From the NCBI RefSeq assembly GCF_020515625.1, contig NZ_JAIWPJ010000002.1, positions 62,001-126,000 of the forward strand: 64,000 bases of DNA, read 5' to 3'. The DNA is from Natrinema amylolyticum (lineage in GTDB: Archaea; Halobacteriota; Halobacteria; Halobacteriales; Natrialbaceae). The position numbers and the translations under genes were made by a program. This document shows positions 35,204-43,256 of this stretch, one piece after another. The notes under the pieces were generated by a model, which made no database searches, was not told where the DNA came from, and saw only the letters and a list, made by a program, of their open reading frames with translations. Within the stretch, counting starts at the first letter, position 1. Each line of letters begins with the position of its first letter.

Positions 35204-36205
35204 ATGGGTGATGTCGATCCCTGCATCGTGCCGGCCGTCGAAGCCACTGCCGACGATATCGCCGCGATGGAGATCCGCGGCGCGGCGACGATCGCCGACG
35301 CGGCCGCGGCGGCGCTCGCGACCCAAGCCGACCGCTCCGCGGCCGAGAGCCCGGCGGCGTTCCGACGCCAACTGCGGGCCGCTGCCAGAACGCTCTACGA
35401 GACGCGGCCCACCGCTGTCAGTCTCCCGAACGCCCTCCGATACGTGCTCCGAGGAATGGACGGCGAGACCGTCGCCGACCTCCGGGCGTCGACCATCGCC
35501 CGCGCCGAGACCTTCCGTCACGATCTCGAGCGAGCCCAAGAGACGCTCGGCGAGATCGGCGCGAACCGGCTCCGGGACGGCGACGTCGTGCTGACCCACT
35601 GTCACTCGACGGACGCGCTCGCCTGCATCGAGGCCGCCCTCGAGGCGGGCAAGGAGGTCGAAGCGATCGTCAAGGAGACCCGGCCCCGCAAGCAGGGACA
35701 CATCACGGCGCGTCGGCTCCGCGAGCGGGGGGTTCCGGTGACGCTGATCGTGGACAGCGCGGCCCGTCGGTATCTGGACGGGGCGGATCACGTGCTAGTG
35801 GGGGCCGACAGCATCGCGGCCGACGGCAGCGTGATCAACAAGATCGGGACGAGCGGTCTCGCGGTCAACGCCCGCGAGCGGGGCGTTCCGGTGATGGTCG
35901 CGGCCCAGACGATCAAACTGCACCCGGACACGATGACGGGCCACACCGTCGAGATCGAACTGCGCGACGAGCGCGAGGTGCTCTCCGACGAGGACCGAGC
36001 GACGATCGCCGGCGGTGGTGGCGAGGACGGCGACGAATCCACCGAAGACGACGAACTACGTGTCGACAACCCCGCCTTCGACGTGACGCCGGCGCGGTAC
36101 GTCGACGCGATCGTCACCGAGCGCGGCCAGTTCCCGCCGGAGAGCATCGTGACACTCATGCGAGAACTCTTCGGCGAGACGACCGACGAACCGTGGGCGG
36201 TCTGA
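35204..36205 (+). CDS. ribose-1,5-bisphosphate isomerase
   Basis: A 333-residue enzyme of the eIF2B/MtnA superfamily converting ribose-1,5-bisphosphate to ribulose-1,5-bisphosphate. The catalytic cysteine is in VLTHCHSTDALACIEA and the catalytic Asp in LVGADSIAADGSVINKIGT, the features that separate R15P isomerase from eIF2B-alpha. An insertion rich in Gly/Glu/Asp (GGGGEDGDESTEDDE) is a haloarchaeal addition. It belongs to the archaeal pentose bisphosphate pathway linking nucleosides to RuBP. Two starts are possible (35189 and 35204); the second fits a T-rich element at 35174-35178 better. Confidence 0.93.
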   Translation: MGDVDPCIVPAVEATADDIAAMEIRGAATIADAAAAALATQADRSAAESPAAFRRQLRAAARTLYETRPTAVSLPNALRYVLRGMDGETVADLRASTIARAETFRHDLERAQETLGEIGANRLRDGDVVLTHCHSTDALACIEAALEAGKEVEAIVKETRPRKQGHITARRLRERGVPVTLIVDSAARRYLDGADHVLVGADSIAADGSVINKIGTSGLAVNARERGVPVMVAAQTIKLHPDTMTGHTVEIELRDEREVLSDEDRATIAGGGGEDGDESTEDDELRVDNPAFDVTPARYVDAIVTERGQFPPESIVTLMRELFGETTDEPWAV

Positions 36206-36321
36206 GCCGCCGGCTCTCGGTCACGTACCCCTCATTCGCCGCCAATAGCGAGCGATCGTTTCACTGGTCCGAATATTCGATGATCGGAAAGTGTTAGTTA
36301 CTGGTGTGAGCTATTGGCTCT

Positions 36322-37143
36322 ATGGTATTACCCGAGGGGTTCGTCGTCCCGCCCTGGTACCTGTTGGTACCGGTCATCGTCATCCTCGGCAGCGTCGTCG
36401 CGCTGTTGTGGGCGCTCGAGCCGCCGGTGACCGATCGAACGGTCATCGCGTTCGCCCCGTGGATGATGTTCGGTGCGACTCTCCACGTTCTCTACAAGCT
36501 GGCCGCGTTCCCGCCGAGTATCGAGTCGCTGTTTACCGCACCGATGGTATACGGGGTGACGGCGATCGTCGCGGGGGCCGTCTGGATCGTCGCCGTCTTC
36601 CTCCACGTCGGCGGGCTCCAGCGAACGATCTCCCGGTTCGTCGGAATCGCCGGAACGGCGTTTTTCACCGTTTTCGCCTTCTTTGCGATCTTTCTCAGCG
36701 CCGAGACCGGGACTATCACGCCGTTCTGGCCGGTCATCGCCGTCGTCGTCGCCGGCATCGTCACCGCGGTCGCCTGGGTCACACTGAGTCTCTGGTTCAC
36801 CGACGTCGCGGCGACCACGGGCGCGACGGGGGCGCTCGTCGTCTTCGGGCACACGTTAGACGGCGTCACGACCGCGATCGGCTACGACGTCCTCGCAGCC
36901 AGTGAGGACGTGCCGCTCTCTCTGTTGCTCCTCGAGGCCGGCGAGGCGCTGCCGACCGCCGAGTACATCGGTGCCGGCTGGCTGTTCGTCCTCGTCAAGG
37001 TCGCCCTCGCGATGGTCATCCTCGGTCTCTTCCGCGAGTACGTCGAGGAACAGCCCCAGCAGGCCCGGACGGTCCTCGCGTTGGTCGCCGCGGTCGGCCT
37101 CGGGCCGGCCGTCCACAACACGCTGCTGTTCACCGTCGGCTGA
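36322..37143 (+). CDS. DUF63 family membrane protein
   Basis: A 273-residue protein with seven or so helices covering nearly its whole length (VPVIVILGSVVALLWALEPP, then a DVAATTGATGALVVFGHTLDG motif, and a final GLGPAVHNTLLFTVG). The conserved polar run GHTLDGVTT in the middle, and a matching polar NTL at the end, are typical of DUF63, an archaeal-only family. Function is unknown. It lies between R15P isomerase and the PfkB kinase on the same strand, but with no overlap, so a link with nucleoside metabolism is only positional. Confidence 0.85.
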   Translation: MVLPEGFVVPPWYLLVPVIVILGSVVALLWALEPPVTDRTVIAFAPWMMFGATLHVLYKLAAFPPSIESLFTAPMVYGVTAIVAGAVWIVAVFLHVGGLQRTISRFVGIAGTAFFTVFAFFAIFLSAETGTITPFWPVIAVVVAGIVTAVAWVTLSLWFTDVAATTGATGALVVFGHTLDGVTTAIGYDVLAASEDVPLSLLLLEAGEALPTAEYIGAGWLFVLVKVALAMVILGLFREYVEEQPQQARTVLALVAAVGLGPAVHNTLLFTVG

Positions 37144-37220
37144 GCCGCGAGTTCCCGCGACCGGACGCCCCGCCGTCACCTAGATTTTTGCCGCTCGAGG
37201 CCGTCTTCCCGGAGCATCGA

Positions 37221-38105
37221 ATGGATTCGGTCACGGTACTCGCTGCCGGCCACGTCAACTGGGACGTGACCCTCCGCGTCGACAGGTTCCCCGAACCCGA
37301 CGGCGAGGCGTCGATCCGATCGCAGCGTCAGTCCGGCGGCGGCAGCGCCGCCAACGTCGCCGCCGCGCTCGCCGGGCTCGAGGTCGAGACCGGGCTGATC
37401 GGCAGCGTCGGGGACGACGATCACGGGCTGCTCGCCCGTCGCGAACTCGAGGCCGCGGGCGTCTCGCTGTCCGGCGTGCGCGTGGTCGAGGGGGCCGAAA
37501 CGGCCGTCAAGTACCTCCTTGTCGACGAGACGGGCGAGGTCGCGATACTCGGCAACGACGGGGTCAACGAGGCGGTCACGCCCGACGGGATCGAGTCGGA
37601 GCGGGTTCGAGCGGCCGATCACGTTCACCTCACGGGGCAACGGCCCGAGACGGCCGCTGCGATCGCACGGATCGCGAGCGACGCGGGGATTTCCGTCAGT
37701 TTCGACCCCGGCCGTCGACTCGGGGACCGAGAGTACGACGAGGCGCTCGCGCTCGCGGATATCGTTTTCGTGACCGACCGGGAAGCGACGGGGCTGTTCG
37801 GGGACGATCGGACCGACGCGATCGACGACGGGATCGTCGTCGTCACCTGCGGAGCCGACGGCGCGGAAGCGTACGCGCCGGACCGGACCGTCGTTCACGC
37901 GGGGTTCGACGTCGACCCCGTCGACACCGCCGGTGCGGGCGACGCCTTCGCCGCCGGCTTTCTCGCGACGTGGCTCGAGGGAGGCGATATCGACCGCGCG
38001 CTCGCGTATGGAAACGCCTGCGGTGCGCTGACCGCGGGCCGAGACGGCGCACGGAGCGCGCCGACGATCGCGGCGGTCGAGGACGTTCTCGCACGCCGAG
38101 CGTGA
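37221..38105 (+). CDS. PfkB-family sugar/nucleoside kinase
   Basis: A 294-residue ribokinase-type kinase. The first PfkB signature is GGGSAANVAAALAGLEVETG and the second, with the catalytic Asp and the anion hole, is DTAGAGDAFAAGFLATW. The substrate could be ribose, a nucleoside or ribose-1-phosphate. Its place beside R15P isomerase, deoC and a nucleoside phosphorylase makes the ribose-1-phosphate kinase role attractive, since that enzyme in the pentose bisphosphate pathway is itself a PfkB protein; this is inference. The start MDSVTVLAAGHVNWD was chosen over an ATG-less upstream extension. Confidence 0.88.
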   Translation: MDSVTVLAAGHVNWDVTLRVDRFPEPDGEASIRSQRQSGGGSAANVAAALAGLEVETGLIGSVGDDDHGLLARRELEAAGVSLSGVRVVEGAETAVKYLLVDETGEVAILGNDGVNEAVTPDGIESERVRAADHVHLTGQRPETAAAIARIASDAGISVSFDPGRRLGDREYDEALALADIVFVTDREATGLFGDDRTDAIDDGIVVVTCGADGAEAYAPDRTVVHAGFDVDPVDTAGAGDAFAAGFLATWLEGGDIDRALAYGNACGALTAGRDGARSAPTIAAVEDVLARRA

Positions 38106-38110
38106 CCGGT

Positions 38111-38135
38111 GAGTTCATATGGGTCTCGTGAACTC
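38111..38135 (+). terminator. inverted repeat just after the PfkB stop
   Basis: GAGTTCA-N11-TGAACTC, a perfect 7-base stem 5 bases downstream of the PfkB stop codon. No T-run follows, so it may be a processing or regulatory element instead of a terminator. Confidence 0.3.
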
Positions 38136-38220
38136 GCGACTGGTCCGCAGTCCTGCGATTCTCACCGGGTGTCGTCTGACGGTAGTTATATGCGTGGGGA
38201 CGTTGGCCACTCGAGTAGAT

Positions 38221-38238
38221 AGTCACGATCTCGTGACT
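38221..38238. promoter_or_regulatory. perfect 18-bp dyad before HalOD1 gene
   Basis: AGTCACGA-TC-TCGTGACT, a perfect 8-base inverted repeat with a 2-base spacer, 8 bases upstream of the ATG at 38246. A TATA-like GTTATATGC (38183-38191) lies ~30 bases before it, so the dyad probably covers the transcription start or a short leader. It is a candidate repressor operator. Confidence 0.45.
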
Positions 38239-38245
38239 GAGAGAC

Positions 38246-38548
38246 ATGACGGAAGGAAGGGTAAACGACTCGCACGGATGCGGTCTCAGACGGCCGGTCC
38301 GATACGAGCGACAAGCAGATGAACCGCCGAGTATCGCCGCTGCGATGGCACTGGCCCAGTATTTCGGTGACGATATCACTGGGACCAGTACGCAGCTCTA
38401 CGATTACATCGATCCGGACGCACTCGACAGCCTCTTCGCCGAGACGAACCGCGGCAATGACCGGGCGACGGGGCTAGTCGAGTTCGAGATCGATGACGCG
38501 GTGGTCACGATCCGACCCGAGCGCGTCGACGTCCGTCCGACCGACTGA
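38246..38548 (+). CDS. HalOD1 output-domain protein
   Basis: A 100-residue protein whose last ~70 residues are the HalOD1 domain, recognised by the YDYIDPDALDSLFAE segment and the VEFEIDDAVVTIRPE strand pair. The first ~30 residues are polar and unlike the family. It is the second HalOD1 gene in the window (compare 19428-19691). It is preceded by a perfect dyad. Its position between the PfkB kinase and the nucleoside phosphorylase suggests, but does not prove, a regulatory role there. Confidence 0.85.
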   Translation: MTEGRVNDSHGCGLRRPVRYERQADEPPSIAAAMALAQYFGDDITGTSTQLYDYIDPDALDSLFAETNRGNDRATGLVEFEIDDAVVTIRPERVDVRPTD

Positions 38549-38662
38549 CGGTCGGCGGTCGGGTCGTCGGTCCGACGCGGGGGACGGGATGGCGTCGAGG
38601 ATCGCCGGACGAGTCGGTCGCTCCTCGAACCTTTTTTCTCACCGCCCGCGGAATCCGCTGGT

Positions 38663-39391
38663 ATGGCGACGCAGCCACACTTGTTGGTCGACGACGGTGA
38701 CCTGACGGATATCGCGCTCATTCCGGGCGATCCCGGACGGGTCGACCGCATCGCTGACCACTGCGACGAGTCGGAGACAATCACACAGAACCGAGAGTAC
38801 AAGATCGTTAACGCCGCCTACGAGGGCCGTGAGCTGACGATCTGTTCGACCGGGATCGGCTGTCCTTCCGCCGCGATCGCGATCGAAGAGATGGCTAACG
38901 TCGGCGTCGAGACGTTCGTCCGCGTCGGGACGACCGGGGCGCTCCAGTCGGGAATCGAGATCGGCGACATGATCGTCGCGACCGGCGCGGCGAAAAACGA
39001 GGGGACGACCAAGCGCTACGAGGCCGCCGAGTACCCCGCCGTGCCGGACTACGACGTGCTGTCGGCGTTAGTCGACGCCGCCGAGGCGAACGACGAGGCC
39101 GTCCACGTCGGTCCGATCGCCTCCGACGACGCCTACTACGCCGAGACCGACGAGGCCGTCGACGACTGGGAGGCCGCCGGCATGCTCGCCGTCGAGATGG
39201 AGGCCGCCGCCGTCTTCTCGCTGGCCCGCCGCAAGGGCCTGCGCGCCGGCGCGATCTGTACCGTCGACGGCAACCTGGTCGAAGGCACGCAGAAGGGAAC
39301 CGACACCGAAGACGACGAACTCCCCGAGAAGGCCAAGAACAACGTCGGCCGCGCGATCGACCTCTCGCTCGAGGCCGCGACCCAGCTGTAG
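38663..39391 (+). CDS. nucleoside (uridine-type) phosphorylase
   Basis: A 242-residue NP-I family phosphorylase cleaving a nucleoside with phosphate to base and ribose-1-phosphate. Visible motifs are the phosphate loop IALIPGDPGRVDRIA, the family GTTGALQSGIEIGDMIVA segment and the ribose-binding EMEAAAVFSLAR. The IPGDPGRV opening and overall length resemble UdP; specificity (uridine, guanosine or other) needs assay. Product ribose-1-phosphate would feed the kinase and isomerase encoded upstream. A CCTTTTTTC TATA-like element (38628-38636) lies ~31 bases before the start. Confidence 0.92.
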   Translation: MATQPHLLVDDGDLTDIALIPGDPGRVDRIADHCDESETITQNREYKIVNAAYEGRELTICSTGIGCPSAAIAIEEMANVGVETFVRVGTTGALQSGIEIGDMIVATGAAKNEGTTKRYEAAEYPAVPDYDVLSALVDAAEANDEAVHVGPIASDDAYYAETDEAVDDWEAAGMLAVEMEAAAVFSLARRKGLRAGAICTVDGNLVEGTQKGTDTEDDELPEKAKNNVGRAIDLSLEAATQL

Positions 39392-39463
39392 CGGTTCGAC
39401 ACGACCCGGCCGTCGCGGTTAGACGCGACCCGATCCGACCGTCGGGGGTCGAGCGACGGCCCG

Positions 39464-41767
39464 TTACTCCTCGTCTCTCGAGCGACCGAACAGCCGTTCG
39501 CGTAGCGATCGATCGGTCGGTCGCTCGGCGAGCAGCACGGAGCACTCGAGGTCGTCGACGACGTCGAAGACGAGCGAGCCCCGGATGAGTCGGGAGAGGA
39601 GGCCGCGTTCGGTCGCGCCGATGATCACGAGCGTCTCGTCGGCGGCCTCGCGGGCGATCGCGCTCTCGACGTCGCCGGAGGTGTCGACCGTCAGCACGGC
39701 GTCCCCGATGTCGTGATCGGCGGCCCACTCAGTGAGGAACGCCTCGCCGGCCTCACGCTCGCTCTCGTCGTCGACGACGTGGAGCAGGTCGATCGAGGCC
39801 CCCGTCGCCGAGCGCAGCGCGCTCGCGATTTCGGCGCTGAGTTCCGAGTCCGGGCCCCCGGCGGTCGGCAGGAGGATCCGGCTGGGATCGTAGCCCCGGT
39901 CTTTCAACACGAGGACGTCACACGGGAGGTCGTGGGCGAGTTCGTCGAGCGGTTGCTCGGCGCGACCGGCGGCCCATGGCCGGTCCTCGCCCCACCCCAT
40001 CACGACCTGATCGGCGTCGTGCTCGCGGGCGGCGTCGAACACCTCCTCGAACGAGCGGTGAGAGACGATCGTCGTCGTCTCGATCGGCGCGTCGTACTCC
40101 GCCGCGTGTTCGCGCGCCTGCTCGAGCAGTTTCGCGGACTCGGCGTCGATCCGCTCGAGCTGTTCGGCACCGCGCTCGAGCGGCGTCTGGTCGGGGACCT
40201 GTACGACGTGGACCGCGTGGACGACGCCGTCCCGTTCGGCGGCGAGCGTACTGGCGAACTCGATCAGGTGTCGCTCGGTCCGGGGGTTGGCCAGCGGGAC
40301 CAGCACGCGGTACTCGCCCGAACCGTCTGGTCTGGCCGCACTGGCCGCCGAGACTGCGACGTCCGGCATCTCCTCGGCGCGCTCGAGGATGTACTGGCCG
40401 AGGACGCCCTGTCGCGGCGTCCTCGAGCGCGCGTACAGCGCGTACCACACGACCGCGACGGCGACGAAGGCGAGGCTCAATCCGATCTCGATCGGATCCA
40501 TGAAGCCGATGAGCCCGAAGGAGAGCACCGCGCCGAGGATCGGCGTCACCGGATAGAACGGCACTCGGAAGTCTGGGTCGTAGTCGGGCACGTCCGCCTG
40601 CCGGAACGCGATCAGCGCGAGATTCATCAGGCCGTAGACGATCAGGTGGAGCACGCTCGCCGCCTTGGCCAGGATCTCGAGGTCCTGCCCGAGCGCGACG
40701 ATGAACACGATGATGACGCTGCCGGTCAGCAGGATCGAACGGTACGGAGTCGCGTACGTGGGGTGGATCTCGTTGAGCCTGTCGGTGACGATCTTGTCGC
40801 GGCCCATCGCGAAGTTGATGCGGGCGGACGAGAGGATCGACGCGTTGGCGCTCGAGGCCGTCGCGAGCATCGCCGCAAGCGAGATCAGCGTCACGCCGAC
40901 CGCGTCGAGGACGGGGATCCCGGCGAACGTGATTTCGGCGACCTGCGAAACGGGGACGCTGTCGTCCAGCGCGCTCCAGGGGACGATGCCGACCATCGTC
41001 CCGACGAGGATCGCGTAGATCAGCGTCACGACGGCAACGCTGCCGATGACGGCGATCGGCAGATTTCGACCGGGATCTTTCAACTCCTCCGCGACGGTCG
41101 CGATCTTCGCGTAGCCGAGGAAGGAGACGAAGACGAGGGCGGTTCCGGGGAGGACCGCGCCGTACCCCTGATCGGTCGGCGCGAAGCCGTCGGTCGTCAG
41201 CGTCCCCCAGTCGAAGTGAAGGAAGCCGGTCGCGGCGAACACGGTGAGAATGCCGAGCAGGACCGTGACGATGACAGTCTGGACGCCACCGGTCTCCTTC
41301 GCGCCCACGTAGTTGACGCCGACGAACAGCAGTCCGGCGATCAGCGCGCCGAGTTGGATGTCTGAAACCGCGAACAGGCCGGCCTCGAGCGTCGGCAGGG
41401 CGAGCATCGTCCCGGCCAGCAGATCGGTGAGATAGCCACCGAAGCCGATACAGTAAAACGCCGAGGCGAAGGCCAACCCCATCCAGTCACCCATGCCGGA
41501 GATCGAACCGAACAGCGGGCCGAGGCCCCGGTTGACGTAGTAGTAGCCGCCCCCGGCTTTCGGCATCGCCGTCCCGAGTTCGCTCACCGCGAGGGCGTTG
41601 ACCATCGCGATCGCGCCGCCGATGACGAACGAGACGACGACGATCGGACCGGCCTCCTGAGCGGCAGCGCCGGGGAGGACGAAGATACCCGCGCCGATCA
41701 TCGTCCCCATCCCGATCGCGAGCGCGGACAGCAGCCCCAGGTCCTTGGCGAGTTCGTCGTCACTCAT
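39464..41767 (-). CDS. APC-superfamily amino-acid permease with two C-terminal USP domains
   Basis: A 767-residue protein. The first ~460 residues form a 12-helix amino-acid/polyamine permease (GLLSALAIGMGTMIGAGIFV start, GYAKIATVAEELKDPGRNLP in the middle). Residues ~470-620 and ~625-760 are two USP domains (RVLVPLANPRTERHLIEFA; RILLPTAGGPDSELSAEI, ending ATERGLLSRLIRGS). The first USP domain has lost the glycine pattern of the ATP site; the second retains a partial one. Such APC-USP fusions are common in haloarchaea and presumably sense nucleotide state. The ATG overlaps the end of the upstream USP gene by 8 bases. Confidence 0.9.
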   Translation of the reverse strand: MSDDELAKDLGLLSALAIGMGTMIGAGIFVLPGAAAQEAGPIVVVSFVIGGAIAMVNALAVSELGTAMPKAGGGYYYVNRGLGPLFGSISGMGDWMGLAFASAFYCIGFGGYLTDLLAGTMLALPTLEAGLFAVSDIQLGALIAGLLFVGVNYVGAKETGGVQTVIVTVLLGILTVFAATGFLHFDWGTLTTDGFAPTDQGYGAVLPGTALVFVSFLGYAKIATVAEELKDPGRNLPIAVIGSVAVVTLIYAILVGTMVGIVPWSALDDSVPVSQVAEITFAGIPVLDAVGVTLISLAAMLATASSANASILSSARINFAMGRDKIVTDRLNEIHPTYATPYRSILLTGSVIIVFIVALGQDLEILAKAASVLHLIVYGLMNLALIAFRQADVPDYDPDFRVPFYPVTPILGAVLSFGLIGFMDPIEIGLSLAFVAVAVVWYALYARSRTPRQGVLGQYILERAEEMPDVAVSAASAARPDGSGEYRVLVPLANPRTERHLIEFASTLAAERDGVVHAVHVVQVPDQTPLERGAEQLERIDAESAKLLEQAREHAAEYDAPIETTTIVSHRSFEEVFDAAREHDADQVVMGWGEDRPWAAGRAEQPLDELAHDLPCDVLVLKDRGYDPSRILLPTAGGPDSELSAEIASALRSATGASIDLLHVVDDESEREAGEAFLTEWAADHDIGDAVLTVDTSGDVESAIAREAADETLVIIGATERGLLSRLIRGSLVFDVVDDLECSVLLAERPTDRSLRERLFGRSRDEE

Positions 41768-42200
41768 CGGTATCCCCCGGCGGAAGGACGAGCAGCGGTC
41801 GATCGGTGTTCGAGAGCAATTTCTGTGCGACGTCCCCGGAGAGTAACTTCTTCCACCGGCTCGCGCCGCGGGGAGTGAAGACGATCGACGTCGCGTCGAG
41901 CCGCCGGGCGTGTTCCAGTATCGCCGTCGCGACGTCGGTCCCGTACAGGATTTCGGTCTCGAGGACGACGGGTTCGTCGGCCAGTTCGGTTTCGACGCGT
42001 TCGAAGATGCGTTCGGCACGTTCTTCTCGCTGTTCGACGCCGGCTTTGTCGGGAGCGCCACCGGCTTTCTCGATGACGTGGACGACGTGCACTGCTGATT
42101 CGTGGTCGGTGATCTCTCGCAGGATCGCCTGCGACGTGTTCTCGGCGTCTCGCTCGCTCGCGATCGGGACGAGGACCGTCTCGAAGAGGGAGCTAGCCAT
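41760..42200 (-). CDS. universal stress protein
   Basis: A 146-residue UspA-family protein with the standard strand-helix alternation, starting TVLVPIASERDAENTSQAIL and ending in the VAQKLLSNTDRPLLVLPP USP terminus. The nucleotide-loop region reads VFTPRGASRWKKLLSGD, so the G-x2-G-x9-G(S/T) pattern is only partly kept. Its stop overlaps the permease start by 8 bases and its start overlaps a possible leader ORF, indicating translational coupling. It is likely a regulatory partner of the permease. Confidence 0.9.
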   Translation of the reverse strand: MASSLFETVLVPIASERDAENTSQAILREITDHESAVHVVHVIEKAGGAPDKAGVEQREERAERIFERVETELADEPVVLETEILYGTDVATAILEHARRLDATSIVFTPRGASRWKKLLSGDVAQKLLSNTDRPLLVLPPGDTDE

Positions 42201-42303
42201 CGGCCCGCCCTCCGTTTCGATCGACCCCGAACGAGTCCTCTCCTGCGGATAGCGCCGTCCCTCCCGAAATCGCCGCTCCCACTGCGAACTGATACGCGCT
42301 CAT
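42193..42303 (-). CDS. possible 36-codon leader ORF of the permease operon
   Basis: A short frame, MSAYQFAVGAAISGGTALSA..., ending with a stop whose TAG overlaps the ATG of the USP gene region (8-base overlap, 42193-42200). A reverse-strand TATTTTATG (42328-42336) is ~30 bases upstream of this ATG, so the mRNA of the usp-permease operon should begin at or just before it. On a leaderless message this ORF would be translated first and hand ribosomes to usp. Composition is acceptable, but the peptide has no known family, so the call is tentative. Confidence 0.45.
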   Translation of the reverse strand: MSAYQFAVGAAISGGTALSAGEDSFGVDRNGGRADG

Positions 42304-42327
42304 CAGTCCGACCCTTCCCCCGAAGAA

Positions 42328-42336
42328 GCATAAAAT
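42328..42336 (-). promoter_or_regulatory. TATA element of the usp-permease operon
   Basis: Reverse-strand TATTTTATG, ~30 bases before the leader ATG (42303) and ~130 before the usp ATG (42200). Confidence 0.5.
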
Positions 42337-42359
42337 ACTCGATCGGATTACTGATAGCT

Positions 42360-42396
42360 TAATTTCGAAGAGATATATTGCGCATTACTGAAATTA
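42360..42396. promoter_or_regulatory. spaced inverted repeat in the Lrp/permease divergent region
   Basis: TAATTTC (42360-42366) and GAAATTA (42390-42396) form perfect 7-base half-sites spaced 23 bases in AT-rich DNA between the divergent promoters. Lrp/AsnC regulators commonly bind such AT-rich repeats. Confidence 0.35.
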
Positions 42397-42429
42397 GACA
42401 TTTTTCTTATAGTTGGGCGAATCAGCGCA

Positions 42430-42438
42430 GCATATAGC
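42430..42438 (+). promoter_or_regulatory. TATA element of the Lrp/AsnC gene
   Basis: GCATATAGC centred 27 bases before the ATG at 42461. It rules out longer upstream starts. Confidence 0.6.
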
Positions 42439-42460
42439 GGAGGACGCGCTACCATCCGGT

Positions 42461-43219
42461 ATGGACGCCCGACTCGACGAGATCGATCGACGAATCATCT
42501 ACGCGCTGATGGACGACGCTCGAACCATCTCGGCCCCGACGATCGCGGAGGAAGTGAACGTCTCTCCCGGAACGGTTCGAAACCGGATCGCACAACTCGA
42601 GGACAACGGCGTGATAACCGGCTATCACGCGAACATCGATTTCGAACGAGCGGAGGGCCATCTCACGAACCTCTTCATGTGCAACGCTCCCGTCTCCGAG
42701 CGCGAATCGATCGCGCAACAGGCGCAGATAATCCCCGGCGTGATCAACATCCGAGAGTTGCTGACCGGCCGCCGGAACCTGCACGTGCTCGCGGTCGGGA
42801 CCGACACCGAGGACCTCCGTCGGATCGCCCGGTCCCTCTCGGACCTCGGGCTCGAGATCGAAGACGAGGTCCTCGTCCAGAACGAAACGACGCAAGCGTA
42901 CGCGCCGTTCGGCCCCGGAAACGAGACACGAGAGGCCATGCTCACGGACTTCATCAGCCTCTCGGGCGACGCCGAGGTCGCCGAGGTAGCGGTCGATCGA
43001 GACGCCCCGATCGCCGGCATGAGTCTCCAGGAAGCGGCCCGTCGCGAAACGTTCACCGACGATACGCTCGTCATCGCGATCGAACGGGACGATACCGTCC
43101 TGACGCCCCACGGCGACACGACGATTCGACCGGACGACATCGTCACGGTCTTCTCCCGCGACGGCGTGACCGAGGAAACGATCACGAACTTCCGCTCGAG
43201 CGAACCCACCGACACCTGA
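42461..43219 (+). CDS. Lrp/AsnC-type regulator with TrkA-C ligand domain
   Basis: A 252-residue regulator. The N-terminal AsnC helix-turn-helix is LDEIDRRIIYALMDDARTIS through NVSPGTVRNRIAQLEDNGVI. The centre has a RAM-like fold, and the last ~75 residues form a TrkA-C domain (VAVDRDAPIAGMSLQEAARR ... GDTTIRPDDIVTVFSRD). TrkA-C binds small ligands such as nucleotides, so this protein probably couples an intracellular signal to amino-acid transport. It is divergent from the permease-usp operon, its likely target. The ATG is set by the TATA element 27 bases upstream. Confidence 0.9.
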   Translation: MDARLDEIDRRIIYALMDDARTISAPTIAEEVNVSPGTVRNRIAQLEDNGVITGYHANIDFERAEGHLTNLFMCNAPVSERESIAQQAQIIPGVINIRELLTGRRNLHVLAVGTDTEDLRRIARSLSDLGLEIEDEVLVQNETTQAYAPFGPGNETREAMLTDFISLSGDAEVAEVAVDRDAPIAGMSLQEAARRETFTDDTLVIAIERDDTVLTPHGDTTIRPDDIVTVFSRDGVTEETITNFRSSEPTDT

Positions 43220-43256
43220 CGATCGCGCACCGCGAACGGCCGACCGGCGCGGTCCG

